DNA of 64,000 nucleotides from Chloroflexota bacterium (GTDB taxonomy: Bacteria > Chloroflexota > Anaerolineae > Anaerolineales > Anaerolineaceae). Every line of letters begins with the position of its first letter. Positions within the stretch are counted from its first letter, which is position 1. Position numbers and translations under genes: made by a program. The notes beneath the pieces are model-generated. The model did not search any database, was not told where the DNA came from, and saw nothing but the letters and a program-made list of their open reading frames with translations. The stretch is taken from contig CP069394.1 of NCBI GenBank assembly GCA_016887485.1, positions 1,736,001 to 1,800,000 on the forward strand. Direction: 5' to 3'. Shown here piece after piece: positions 35,249 through 44,079 of the stretch.

Positions 35249-35280
35249 TTCATCACAAGAAGCTTATCCTTTGTGATGAA
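35249..35280. promoter_or_regulatory. Inverted repeat upstream of the tad assembly operon
   Basis: A 10-bp perfect inverted repeat (TTCATCACAA / TTGTGATGAA) with a 12-base spacer. It lies between the transglycosylase-like gene and the first TadE gene, next to the minus-strand TATAAT at 35282-35287. It has no T run, so it looks more like an operator or mRNA hairpin than a terminator. Confidence 0.4.
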
Positions 35281-35281
35281 A

Positions 35282-35287
35282 ATTATA
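35282..35287 (-). promoter_or_regulatory. Candidate -10 box of the tad assembly operon
   Basis: On the minus strand this reads TATAAT, about 165 bases before the TadE start at 35117. No clear -35 box was found at 16-18 bases spacing, so it may need an activator. The region 35118-35388 holds no gene. Confidence 0.35.
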
Positions 35288-35388
35288 CTCTGACGCAGTT
35301 TAACCCTCGGGTACCCAAAACTGAAAGTCCGTTCACCGAACTTCCTTTTAATACTGCATTGCTCTATCAAAAACCCTGGAGATCGATG

Positions 35389-36369
35389 CTAGTCCTCAGT
35401 CGGTGGAAAATCGAAATACCTCGATGTGATGGTGTTGGCATAATTCCAGCCACGAATACAGAGATCACCGGATACATGAGCAGAGATATCAGACCACCGC
35501 ATTGGACCCTGCGTATAATCAAATGTAGATTCAAGTGTGTTATAAACGCACTGCGAACCTGCGTTGTAATCCATTAATGTCAGCTTCCAGATCGTTGCAT
35601 AATCCACTGCATAACCTGAATACCAGCCGGTTGCGTTATAAATCAATTGTTCCGTTTGATAACAATAACCAAGCAGTGATTCAGCCAAAACATTGACGCT
35701 CCGGCTGGCCTTGGTAGTATCAATGCCATATTCACATGTTGGGCAGGTATCCACCAGGGAAGCCAGGATCTGGTCGGCAATGCTGTAGCTTGCCACACAA
35801 TCCGTCCCGGAAGGACAGACCTGGTTATAAAGGTCGGAATTCCATTGGACAGCATTCCGAATGCCCATATTGGTCAGATGTCCATAGCCAAAATGGATCG
35901 AGTTGATCGATGATGGCCAGAACTGGCTCTCTGTACCAATCAATAGTTTTAAAATAACTGGGGGAACGCCCACATCATCATAAGCCTGCAAAATAGGTTC
36001 GTTTAATAGATTCTGCACAATAATGACTGTTGGCAAAGCCTCTGACATACCACAGGCATTTGCATAACCGGTGGACATCAAACCATTAGAAGGACAAGTG
36101 CTTGCGTCAACAACGCCGTTGGCAATCAACTGTCCAGCCAAGTAATAGTATTTTTCTTCAGTGTAGAGCTGGTCCGCAGTCTCAGGTACATAAGCCCAGT
36201 GCAGATCAGATGTGGGTATGTTGACCCGATTAAGACAGGTAGAAACAGTCTGCGCTTCAACCACCTGAGGTTGAACAGACGGGAATACGATCCCTCCAAA
36301 TAAAAAGATAAAAATGATAGCGGCGATGAAGAGAAGGGAATATGAATTTAAATGTTTTAAAGTCCGCAT
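35389..36369 (-). CDS. Tad-locus lytic-transglycosylase-like secreted protein
   Basis: A 326-residue exported protein with a signal segment (LLFIAAIIFIFLFGGIVF) and an SLT-like fold: GVPPVILKLLIGTESQFWPS has the candidate catalytic Glu, then FGYGHLTNMGIRNAVQW and MDYNAGSQCVYN. It matches the C-terminal half of the 612-residue protein at 14 kb segment by segment (YYYLA..LI..G.VDAS, E-SQFWP, GHL..MG/LG, CP.C..GID, YNAG), so they are paralogues. It lies between the pilin genes and the tad assembly operon. It probably opens peptidoglycan for the pilus; this is inferred. Confidence 0.75.
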   Translation of the reverse strand: MRTLKHLNSYSLLFIAAIIFIFLFGGIVFPSVQPQVVEAQTVSTCLNRVNIPTSDLHWAYVPETADQLYTEEKYYYLAGQLIANGVVDASTCPSNGLMSTGYANACGMSEALPTVIIVQNLLNEPILQAYDDVGVPPVILKLLIGTESQFWPSSINSIHFGYGHLTNMGIRNAVQWNSDLYNQVCPSGTDCVASYSIADQILASLVDTCPTCEYGIDTTKASRSVNVLAESLLGYCYQTEQLIYNATGWYSGYAVDYATIWKLTLMDYNAGSQCVYNTLESTFDYTQGPMRWSDISAHVSGDLCIRGWNYANTITSRYFDFPPTED

Positions 36370-36532
36370 AGACAGTTATCTCCCAGAACTGAGCGGAATT
36401 GACAATAATTATTATAGCATAGAGTCAATGGAAAATAAAAAGAGGGTGTAAACTCTAATACCCAATTTTAATGCTAAATTAATATGTAAATTTTGCACAA
36501 GAAGCCCCGACAAAAGAACGCAAACATACCAT

Positions 36533-36576
36533 GAAAAGCATATAAGGTCTCTTTTCAGAGACCTTATATGCTTTTC
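36533..36576 (-). terminator. 20-bp perfect hairpin after a pilin gene (terminator/attenuator)
   Basis: A 20-bp perfect inverted repeat with a 4-base loop begins 27 bases after the pilin stop at 36603. Arms read GAAAAGCATATAAGGTCTCT and its complement. On the minus strand the right arm ends in GCTTTTC, giving a modest T run. Its likely job is to end most pilin transcripts and protect pilin mRNA from 3' decay, making pilin far more abundant than the downstream machinery. Confidence 0.75.
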
Positions 36577-36602
36577 GTAAAGAATTGACAAGCTGTTAGT
36601 GA

Positions 36603-36785
36603 TTACGTGCCGGCGCCACTGAGTTCGTTGGAAATATCAGAGAATACGCCGTTGATTTCACCACCAACTGCGGTAAGGACAACGATCACGACAATAGCGA
36701 TGAGGAGTACGATCAAAGCATACTCGATCAACCCCTGTCCTTCATCATGCTGTTTGAGCTGTGCTAACAACATTTGCAAAAACAT
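36603..36785 (-). CDS. flp: Flp family type IVb pilin (copy 1)
   Basis: A 60-residue class IVb prepilin. Leader MFLQMLLAQLKQHDEG, then QGLIEYALIVLLIAIVVIVV: cleavage after Gly16 leaves Glu at position +5 and Tyr at +6, as in Flp pilins. One hydrophobic helix and a short hydrophilic tail follow (EINGVFSDISNELSGAG). It would be processed by the prepilin peptidase at 37470. It is one of two pilin genes in tandem, followed by a strong hairpin. Confidence 0.92.
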   Translation of the reverse strand: MFLQMLLAQLKQHDEGQGLIEYALIVLLIAIVVIVVLTAVGGEINGVFSDISNELSGAGT

Positions 36786-36990
36786 CGTTCATCTCCCTTT
36801 CTAAAAAGTGTATAAAACATTATAAACAGATATACCAAGTTGTCAATTACGATTCGCATAATAATGGATATCAGTTTAAATCCAGTGTAATATAACCATT
36901 ATTATATAATTTGGTCCTTTCAACTATCCAGCGACGGTAAAAAAATTCCAAGTATCAATTAATCACCCGGAAGCGTTTTATGCCCGCGAA

Positions 36991-37185
36991 TTAAGTACTG
37001 AGCCCATTCACAATATCCTGGAACAACCCATTAAGCTCGCCGCCCACCAGGCCTAAAACAATAATCACCACGATTGAGATCAAGACAACAATTAATGCGT
37101 ATTCAATCAAACCTTGTCCCTCTTCTTTTTCGTGCTTTTCCAATATCGCACTTTTTCTGGGCCGCAATACTAAGTTTTCTATCAT
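36991..37185 (-). CDS. flp: Flp family type IVb pilin (copy 2)
   Basis: A 64-residue class IVb prepilin with a longer basic leader (MIENLVLRPRKSAILEKHEK) and the processing site EEG/QGLIEYALIVV, with Glu at +5 and Tyr at +6 after cleavage at Gly23. The tail GGELNGLFQDIVNGLST is similar to the first copy. The two are separated by 205 AT-rich bases and probably have separate promoters. They may be major and minor pilins or alternatives. Confidence 0.92.
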   Translation of the reverse strand: MIENLVLRPRKSAILEKHEKEEGQGLIEYALIVVLISIVVIIVLGLVGGELNGLFQDIVNGLST

Positions 37186-37469
37186 AGCTACCCCTTTTGA
37201 ATAAATTTGATTGATATCACTTATTAATCATTCAAAAAGCTTTCAAGATAATCTCACAACGTCACTAACTAGATGCTAATATAACTGAATTAATAAGAAC
37301 TGTTTACTTTGGAGAAGATATTTCAAAATCGACGCTATGGCAAATCTCGAATATATACTCTTTTCGTGTATAATTTATTTCGAGTGATAGATTAATTTTA
37401 CATTAATTTTCCAAAAAATCAAATACAATATCGTAACAATAAAATAAACCATGCAAGTTCGGAGCCAAA

Positions 37470-38207
37470 ATGGAATATATACTTACTGCGGTCATCGGAA
37501 TTCTCCTGGGAATCATCATCAACTTTTTTGCCGATATCCTTCCGAGTGACTCAGGGCTGTCCATGCCCGCTTGCGCATCCTGTCAGCGCCCTTTATCCCT
37601 GAAAGATTACCTTTACGAATATAAGTGTTCGCACTGCGGCACCAGGCTGCCTGCCAGGAACCTGCTGGTCATTCTCGTCTCAGCCGCCATCAGCTTCCTG
37701 CTCAAGTTCTTCCCGCCGGCCCTATTGGGTTATTGGGCCGCACTGCCCGTCACGGCTCTGTTAGGCATCATCTTCGTCATTGATATCGAACATCATGCTG
37801 TCCTGCTGGAGACCACCGGTGCCGGCTTCATTCTCTTTCTCACCTATGGTCTTATCTTTCTGGGTTGGAAGAAATCCCTCTTGGGTGCTTTAGGTGGGCT
37901 GCTCATCACCCTGGCGTTCTACTTCCTCGGGATCCTGGTTTCAAAGATCGTGGGGGCCATACGCAAGAAGAAATTATCGGAGGTTGCTTTTGGCCTCGGG
38001 GATGTCATGGCCACGACAATCTTCGGCTTGCTGGTTGGCTGGCCGGCCATTGTGGGCGTCATCATCATCGCCATTGTCTCATTCGCTCTGGTTTCCGTGA
38101 TCGCCCTGATTGTGCTCATCCTGACAAAAAAATATAGCGCCTTCTCCAATGCGCTCCCGTTTGCCCCCTTCCTGATTTTTGGGATCATCATGATCTTTTA
38201 TATCTAA
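37470..38207 (+). CDS. Prepilin peptidase (A24 family)
   Basis: A 245-residue polytopic aspartic protease. Catalytic Asp residues are D105 (FVIDIEHH) and D178 (FGLGDVMA, the GxGD motif). Between helix 1 and helix 2 there are two CxxC pairs (C35/C38 and C53/C56), as in PilD-type enzymes that bind zinc, though the methyltransferase domain is shortened. It cleaves Flp and TadE leader peptides at the membrane. It is divergent from the pilin genes, with 284 AT-rich bases between holding a TATAAT box at 37369-37374 but no clear -35. Confidence 0.9.
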   Translation: MEYILTAVIGILLGIIINFFADILPSDSGLSMPACASCQRPLSLKDYLYEYKCSHCGTRLPARNLLVILVSAAISFLLKFFPPALLGYWAALPVTALLGIIFVIDIEHHAVLLETTGAGFILFLTYGLIFLGWKKSLLGALGGLLITLAFYFLGILVSKIVGAIRKKKLSEVAFGLGDVMATTIFGLLVGWPAIVGVIIIAIVSFALVSVIALIVLILTKKYSAFSNALPFAPFLIFGIIMIFYI

Positions 38208-38389
38208 TCCCTAAATCAATAACCCATCCCCTCTAAAAACTTATCACTCAGCTGGCAACTGACTATTCAGTTCCTCCTGCGCGCCATTCGTGCTAGCCAG
38301 CTTCCGCCGCCCACCGTCCCCTGCCAACAGGATCATAAGGAAGGTTTTACTTTTCTTTCATGAAACCATTTCCAACTAAAGCATCCGAA

Positions 38390-39916
38390 CTACTGGTGAA
38401 CAATCACCGCCACGTCGTCCCGATAGACTTCTTCCCAGCCAAGGTCAACCACCATCAAATGCGTCACAATCTCATTCGGCGGCAGGATCGCCCAGGTGAC
38501 ATCATAGCTTTCGAAAATATCCGCCCAGCCATCCTCAGCGGAGAGCACCTCGAGATATTGCCGGGTTAGCGCCTCGCCATAGAAGTCCGTCTGGCCATCA
38601 ATGAAGACCAGATCATCCGGCCATTCCTCATAAAGCAGATAGCCGCCCCAGATGAAATAGTTGAACATATTCCCTTCCTGGGGGTGATCCTCCATCCAGG
38701 CCACCGCATCCACCGGGAAGATATCAGGGTCATAGGCATACCCTTCCTGCTGGGCATCAAAGGTAAATCCCAGGCTCAGGCCAATCACCGCCAGCAGGAC
38801 AATCAACACCGGCCAGACATACCCCTTCAACTGGCCGTCCAGACTCAAGTAACGGTCATCCGACTTCTTCAATCGAGCCACCCATTTGAACTTCTCCGTT
38901 GCCTGAATAAACAACATATCCAGTTCAGCAGCAAGCAGCGGGGCGGAGATGATCGCAAATAAGGGGACATTCCTGGCGCTATAAAGCCCCATCGCCAGCC
39001 AGGCGATGGCGGGAACCAGGTCACGGAATTTCCGGTCCCGCTTATTGACCGCAAAGAGAACCAAAAGCAGGACAACGAATAACAGGAACGGCCACATGCG
39101 GTAGAGGTGGAAATTCGGCGATTGATATTCAATCGTCATATCCACCAGGAAACTTTCACCCAAATACCCTACGCTGGTACCCCAAATGCCCAGCCCAGCA
39201 GGGTTGATGAACGAAGCCAACAGGGACGCACCGCCGCCCAATAGATAGGACTGCCAGAATTTTGCCGGCAAGCCCTCCCGCAAGGGACGCTTCGCCCAAA
39301 TTTGGTCCAGTAACGTGCCGAAGCCAAACAGAAACCAGGTCATAAATCCGGCAATGAAGGCCCCGTGGAAATTAGCCCACAAGACCATCAGCAGCGGCAG
39401 CTGCCACCAGCTCTTCACCTTTCCCTGCACCATCCGGTTCAACACCACCGCCCACAACGCCAGAAAAAGGAAAGTGAAGATATGCGGCCTGGAAAGCCAA
39501 TGCAGTGCAGAGGTCGTCATCGCCAGAAAAGCCACCAACAACGCGATCAGCATTGAATTAGTGTTCAGCCGGATCCGCCGGTAGACCAACCAGAAGGTGG
39601 TGGCGATCAACAGAGCACAAACCAGGATCACACCGGTGAAACCGGCCAGGTTATGCGCCTGGGCAAAGACCACCTGTGAAAGCCATTCATGCGGCGTGAC
39701 TGGATCACCCAGCATGGTGTGTGAAAAAAGGTCAAAGCGGGGAATGGTCAGGTTTTGGAGGATATATTTACCAATGGTCAGGTGCCGTCCGAGGTCCCCA
39801 TCGAGGTTCATCATCTTATGACCGCGCGCCAGGACGCCAATGAAAGCAACGATCCAGACCAGATCGTTGAAGTTAGGAAGAAGGTAACCGAGCAGTGGGC
39901 TTTTTCGTTCTCTCAT
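38390..39916 (-). CDS. GT-C-like polytopic membrane protein
   Basis: A 508-residue membrane protein with about ten helices. ATG 39916 is preferred over 39934 because AAGGAATGAG precedes it. The first external loop has MNLDGDLGRHLTIGKYIL, then PRFDLFSHTMLGDPVTPHEWLSQVVFA. The D-x-x-x-H...P-R-x-D-x-F-S pattern and H-E-W are typical of uncharacterised GT-C-type (lipid-linked sugar) glycosyltransferase-like proteins. The C-terminal domain (about 410-508) is soluble and extracellular. It may move a sugar from a polyprenyl phosphate to an acceptor outside. Single gene. Confidence 0.6.
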   Translation of the reverse strand: MRERKSPLLGYLLPNFNDLVWIVAFIGVLARGHKMMNLDGDLGRHLTIGKYILQNLTIPRFDLFSHTMLGDPVTPHEWLSQVVFAQAHNLAGFTGVILVCALLIATTFWLVYRRIRLNTNSMLIALLVAFLAMTTSALHWLSRPHIFTFLFLALWAVVLNRMVQGKVKSWWQLPLLMVLWANFHGAFIAGFMTWFLFGFGTLLDQIWAKRPLREGLPAKFWQSYLLGGGASLLASFINPAGLGIWGTSVGYLGESFLVDMTIEYQSPNFHLYRMWPFLLFVVLLLVLFAVNKRDRKFRDLVPAIAWLAMGLYSARNVPLFAIISAPLLAAELDMLFIQATEKFKWVARLKKSDDRYLSLDGQLKGYVWPVLIVLLAVIGLSLGFTFDAQQEGYAYDPDIFPVDAVAWMEDHPQEGNMFNYFIWGGYLLYEEWPDDLVFIDGQTDFYGEALTRQYLEVLSAEDGWADIFESYDVTWAILPPNEIVTHLMVVDLGWEEVYRDDVAVIVHQ

Positions 39917-40066
39917 CTCATTCCTTTTTCTCATTGGTCAAACCTTATAAACATCAAGCCATCCTGTTGGTGCTGGGGAAAAGGAACCCTTCCACTCAAC
40001 ACTCAGCAGGAGCCTGACATTTCTACTTTAATTCTAACTGGAAATTACACCCTTGAACGAGGTAAT

Positions 40067-40432
40067 TCAGCTGCCCTCACCCACCAGTTCTATCCGGTCC
40101 CCTTCAGCGAAATCATCCAACCGGGATGGGTGCAGTTCGATCACATATCTGGCGGCCACCTTGGGCAGATAGGCTAAAGCCCACGGTTTTGCCAGCACCT
40201 TATCCACCACAACCAGGTCCCTATCCAACCAGATCACGGCGATGGCATAGTTCATAAAGAGCATATGGATTGATGCATTCATCCGGGAGGGGACTTTCTC
40301 GTCCATGATGATCCCGCCCTCTGGGTTGATCTCCTTGGTAAACATCAAACCCCGCAGCCGGCTGAAAAAGGATTCGCACACCTTCACCTGGATTTCTCCG
40401 GTTGGAGAAGTCTGATTGACAATCGATACCAT
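40067..40432 (-). CDS. DUF192-family protein
   Basis: A 121-residue protein from ATG 40432; a GTG at 40450 is an alternative. DUF192 pattern: SFFSRLRGLMFTKEI near residue 15, then MNASIHMLFMNYAIAVIWLDRDLVVV (the M-x-M-x-F-V/M region) and AARYVIELHPSRLDDFAEGDRIEL. The family forms a small beta-barrel of unknown function, often exported in other bacteria; no signal peptide is evident here. Single gene between two leftward genes. Confidence 0.85.
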   Translation of the reverse strand: MVSIVNQTSPTGEIQVKVCESFFSRLRGLMFTKEINPEGGIIMDEKVPSRMNASIHMLFMNYAIAVIWLDRDLVVVDKVLAKPWALAYLPKVAARYVIELHPSRLDDFAEGDRIELVGEGS

Positions 40433-40528
40433 CTTCAACACACACCTCACCTTTCCTCCAGTTGGACTATACCAGAGTGTAACATAGCTCTCCCTTCAAT
40501 TGGATATAACTGCTTTGGGAATATAAAA

Positions 40529-40553
40529 ATGCCTGGGACTTTGTCCCAGGCAT
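40529..40553 (-). terminator. Intrinsic terminator of the E1-E2 dehydrogenase operon
   Basis: An 11-bp perfect stem (ATGCCTGGGAC / GTCCCAGGCAT) with a 3-base loop. The AATATAAAAA upstream becomes a T-rich run on the minus strand, 27 bases after the E2 stop. Confidence 0.85.
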
Positions 40554-40579
40554 TAAGCAATATTGAATTTATTTCTTGC

Positions 40580-41986
40580 TTACACAAAGATCATAATCGG
40601 ATCTTCGAGCAATTCCCTGACAGTCTGCAGGAATTTCGCTGCCGGAGCGCCATCTACCAGGCGGTGATCAAAGACCAAACTCAGGGTCATCATCTTGCGG
40701 ATCTCGGCCTGACCGTTCACAGGTACGATCTTCTCTTGAATTCGACCCAAGCCCAGAATAGCCAGTTCAGGCAGGTTGATCACAGGGGTGAAGGCATCAA
40801 CGCCGTAGCTACCCAGGTTGGTGATGGTGAACGTGCCACCCACCAGGTCATCGGGGGAAATTCGGCCTGATTTGGCGGCATCCACCAGGTGATGGAACCG
40901 GGCACCCAGGTCTTTCAACTCCATCTGGTCAGCTTTCTTGACCACCGGGACCAAAAGTCCGCGGTCAGTATCCACAGCAAATGCCACATTGATATCTTCC
41001 AGGATTTCGATCTTGGTGCCGTCCTGGCTCAGCCGGGCATTCATATAAGGTGTTTCCTTGAGAGCATGGGCCACGATCAGGCCTATCATCTCATTGAAAC
41101 CGGGTTTATAACCCCAGGCCTCGGATTTCTCCGCTTTCAACTTTGTGCGGAAGCGAACCAGTTCAGTCACATCAACTTCTGTCACCAGGGTCACACGGGC
41201 GGTCAATTGGTCGCTCATGCCCATCCGGTCGAAGATGATCTTGCGGACGCCGGAGACCGGTTTGGTGTTCAGAGCCTTGTTATAGGCATAGGGAATTTCG
41301 GCTGCAACAGCGGCGGCTGGTGCGGCTGATGCCACAGGGCCGGCTGCCATTCGCTGGCGGATTGCTTCTTCAACATCTTCACGGGTGATCGTGCCTTTGG
41401 GGCCGGTACCGGTCACACCGGAGAGGTCGAGATTCATTTCCGCAGCCAATTTCGCTGCAATAGGTGTTGCCGATTTGGCGTTCTTTTCAAGATAAGCCGT
41501 TACGTCGCTCTCGGTCACCCGAACGCCTTCACCGCCGGTCGGAGCCACTTTGGAGAGATCAACGCCCTTGGCCGCAGCCAATTTCTTGGCGCGAGGGGAA
41601 GCGAAAACCTTAGCGCGTGAGGCAGCAACTGCCATTTCGGCTGGCTTTTCTTCTTCAACTGGCTCTTCTGCTTTTGGCGCTTCTTCTTCCGCCTTAGCAG
41701 CTTCACCATCAGGTGAAATCACAGATACACTGGGGGAGAAGGAGTCATCCTTCTTGCCAATGGTGGCAATAACGCTTAGGACAGGCACCACCTGGCCCTT
41801 TTCAAAGGGTCCAAAATGGACATAGCCCTTGCCATTGGCTTCCACCGTGAAGATAGCTTTATCCGTCTCAACTTCCATCACTGGATCGCCGAAGTCAACT
41901 TTGTCGCCTTCTTGGATCAGCCAGTTGATAAGAGTCACTTCTTCAACAGTCTGCCCCATTTTAGGGATGAATAAATCAGTTGCCAT
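40580..41986 (-). CDS. 2-oxoacid dehydrogenase E2 (dihydrolipoamide acyltransferase)
   Basis: A 468-residue E2 component. An N-terminal lipoyl domain (residues 1-78) carries the lipoyl lysine K43 in METDKAIFTVEA. After an Ala/Glu/Lys-rich linker come two peripheral-subunit-binding-type segments (SPRAKKLAAAKGVDLSKVAPTG and TPIAAKLAAEMNLDLSGVTG), then the catalytic domain with SFVFDHRLVDG-type H-x-x-x-D-G (SLVFDHRLVDGAPAAKFL) at the end. It transfers the acyl group to CoA. Two binding segments are more than most E2 proteins have. It follows the fused E1 gene with no gap. Pyruvate or acetoin is the likely substrate; no E3 gene is in the window. Confidence 0.92.
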   Translation of the reverse strand: MATDLFIPKMGQTVEEVTLINWLIQEGDKVDFGDPVMEVETDKAIFTVEANGKGYVHFGPFEKGQVVPVLSVIATIGKKDDSFSPSVSVISPDGEAAKAEEEAPKAEEPVEEEKPAEMAVAASRAKVFASPRAKKLAAAKGVDLSKVAPTGGEGVRVTESDVTAYLEKNAKSATPIAAKLAAEMNLDLSGVTGTGPKGTITREDVEEAIRQRMAAGPVASAAPAAAVAAEIPYAYNKALNTKPVSGVRKIIFDRMGMSDQLTARVTLVTEVDVTELVRFRTKLKAEKSEAWGYKPGFNEMIGLIVAHALKETPYMNARLSQDGTKIEILEDINVAFAVDTDRGLLVPVVKKADQMELKDLGARFHHLVDAAKSGRISPDDLVGGTFTITNLGSYGVDAFTPVINLPELAILGLGRIQEKIVPVNGQAEIRKMMTLSLVFDHRLVDGAPAAKFLQTVRELLEDPIMIFV

Positions 41987-41988
41987 TA

Positions 41989-44079
41989 TTAGCTCATCAC
42001 CTTCCTGCAGGCATCAATAATGCGCTGCGTATTCGGGATGGTCAGATCTTCAAGAACCTCGGCCCGTGGAACGGGAATGTTCAGGGAAGCAACCCGGACC
42101 ATCGGAGCATCCAGATAATCGAAAGCTTCTTCATTGACTCGAGCCATAATTTCGTTGATGAAGCTGGTGTTTTCATAAGCTTCAGTGACGCCCACCAAAC
42201 GACCGGTCTTCTTCACTGATTCTATCACTGTGTCCATATCGAGGGGCATCAGGGTCCGCAGGTCAACCACTTCCACATCATAGCCTTCCTTCGCCAGGAC
42301 TTCAGCAGCTTCCAGGGCACGCAGCACCATGCGAGAATAGGTCACGATGGTCAGGTCTTTACCTTCGCGTTTCACATCGGCCACACCAAAGGGGATCTTG
42401 TATTCACCTTCGGGGACGGGGCCCTTTTCCTTATAGAGCATCTTGTGCTCAATGAACATGACTGGGTTGTCGTTTTCAATAGCGGTTGTGAGCAAACCCT
42501 TGGCATCATAAGGAGTCGCGGGCATCACAACGTATACACCAGGGTGATGGGTCCAAAGGGCCTCAAGGCTCTGGGAGTGGTGGGCTGCTATCGCCCGGCC
42601 GGCACCACCTTCAGTCCGCAGGGTGACGGGCACGGAAGTCTTACCGCCGAACATATAACGGTTCTTGCCGCCAACGTTCGCCAACTGGTCGATGATCAAG
42701 GGTGTGAAGTCAACATACATGATCTCAGCCACAGGACGCATACCGCACATCGCTGCACCAACGGCTGCACCAGCGATGGTCGCCTCGGAGATGGGTGTAT
42801 CGCGAACACGTTCCTCACCAAATTCATCCACCAGGCCGCGGGTCGCACCATACGCACCACCATACAGACCAATATCCTCACCCATCAGGAAGACGGAGGG
42901 ATCTTTGATCAGTTCTTCACGCATAGCTTCGTTCAGAGCCTGGGAATAGGTGATCTGGCGCATATCTTTGTCATTGCGAACCTGTTCGCGCAGTTTCTTC
43001 TCAGCGGCAATGTCAGCATCGGTCCAGTTATCAGGTGCATAGACATCCGTCATCAGGAGGTCAGCACTTGGGGGTGGTGAGGCTTTACTGAAATCCATCG
43101 CGGCATCGAGTTTCTCATCGACGGTCTCGTCCATCTTTTCGATCTCAGCCTCTTTGGCCATACCAATTTCTTCCAATTCAGCGGAAAGACGTTTGATGGG
43201 ATCTTTGGCTTTGTATTCCGCTTCTTCCTCACGGGTGCGGTAAGCACGCGGGTCAGAGTGGGAATGGCCATAGTAGCGGTAGGTTTCACATTCAACAATG
43301 GAAGGACCTTCGCCCTTGCGAGCGCGGGCCACAGCTTCGGAAACGGCCTTGCGGACTTTCAAAACGTCCATGCCGTCCACGATCACGCCGGGGATGCCAT
43401 AGGCACAAGCCCTGTCAGCAACATGGTCCAGCTTGCTGGCTTTGACGAAGGGTGTGGACATGGCGTATTTGTTGTTCTCAACCACGAAAATAACCGGCAG
43501 GTCCCATTCGGAAGCCATGTTGAGGGCCTCATGGAAGTTACCGGTGTTAGAAGCGCCGTCACCAAAGAAACAAAGTACTACAGAATCAGTACCTTTGATC
43601 TTTTGAGCCAGACCAGCACCAACGGCAATCGGCAGGTTACCGCCAACGATACCGGTGGCACCCAGGTTACCATGGGCCACATCAGCGATGTGCATGGAAC
43701 CGCCCTTACCCTTACAATAACCACCGGATTTACCAAGAACCTCGGCCATCATCTTGTTGTAATGTTCCTGCTTGGCCTCGGGGGTCTTGGCTGCCATGTC
43801 GCCATGCGCATGGGCATGACCATGACCGCGGTGGGTACTGGTGATAAAGTCACGATCATCAATCGCACCAACGGCACCAACAGCAACAGCCTCTTCACCG
43901 GCATAGAGGTGGGAAGCGCCCTTCAATACCGCTGTCCCCAATAGACTGGCAATATTGTTCTCCAGGGCTCGGATTTCCATCATTTGCCGCAAATAAGTCA
44001 TCAATTGCTCTTTAGTGAGCGATTGTTCCTCAATTAATGCGGTCACTTCTTCAATCGTATGGATCTTCTTTTCTGTCAT
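41989..44079 (-). CDS. Fused E1 alpha-beta subunit of a 2-oxoacid (pyruvate/acetoin) dehydrogenase
   Basis: A 696-residue thiamine-diphosphate enzyme. Residues 1-330 are E1-alpha: the ThDP motif GDGASNTGNFHEALNMASEW through VVENN (GDG-x-NN), and YRYYGHSHSDPRAYRT. Residues 370-696 are E1-beta: ITYSQALNEAMREEL, FLMGEDIGLYGGAYGATRGL, the active-site AAHHSQSLEALWTHHPG, and the C-terminal VVDLRTLMPLDMDTVIESV. It decarboxylates a 2-oxoacid and acylates the E2 lipoyl group. The subunits are usually two genes; here one. GGAG lies before ATG 44079. Whether pyruvate, branched-chain acids or acetoin is used is not settled by sequence. Confidence 0.9.
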   Translation of the reverse strand: MTEKKIHTIEEVTALIEEQSLTKEQLMTYLRQMMEIRALENNIASLLGTAVLKGASHLYAGEEAVAVGAVGAIDDRDFITSTHRGHGHAHAHGDMAAKTPEAKQEHYNKMMAEVLGKSGGYCKGKGGSMHIADVAHGNLGATGIVGGNLPIAVGAGLAQKIKGTDSVVLCFFGDGASNTGNFHEALNMASEWDLPVIFVVENNKYAMSTPFVKASKLDHVADRACAYGIPGVIVDGMDVLKVRKAVSEAVARARKGEGPSIVECETYRYYGHSHSDPRAYRTREEEAEYKAKDPIKRLSAELEEIGMAKEAEIEKMDETVDEKLDAAMDFSKASPPPSADLLMTDVYAPDNWTDADIAAEKKLREQVRNDKDMRQITYSQALNEAMREELIKDPSVFLMGEDIGLYGGAYGATRGLVDEFGEERVRDTPISEATIAGAAVGAAMCGMRPVAEIMYVDFTPLIIDQLANVGGKNRYMFGGKTSVPVTLRTEGGAGRAIAAHHSQSLEALWTHHPGVYVVMPATPYDAKGLLTTAIENDNPVMFIEHKMLYKEKGPVPEGEYKIPFGVADVKREGKDLTIVTYSRMVLRALEAAEVLAKEGYDVEVVDLRTLMPLDMDTVIESVKKTGRLVGVTEAYENTSFINEIMARVNEEAFDYLDAPMVRVASLNIPVPRAEVLEDLTIPNTQRIIDACRKVMS

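Noticed and set aside
42445-43080. Long plus-strand reading frame (211 codons) opposite the fused E1 gene.
   Set aside because: It is antisense to a strongly conserved enzyme, has no ribosome site and no family likeness. A shadow of the E1 codons.
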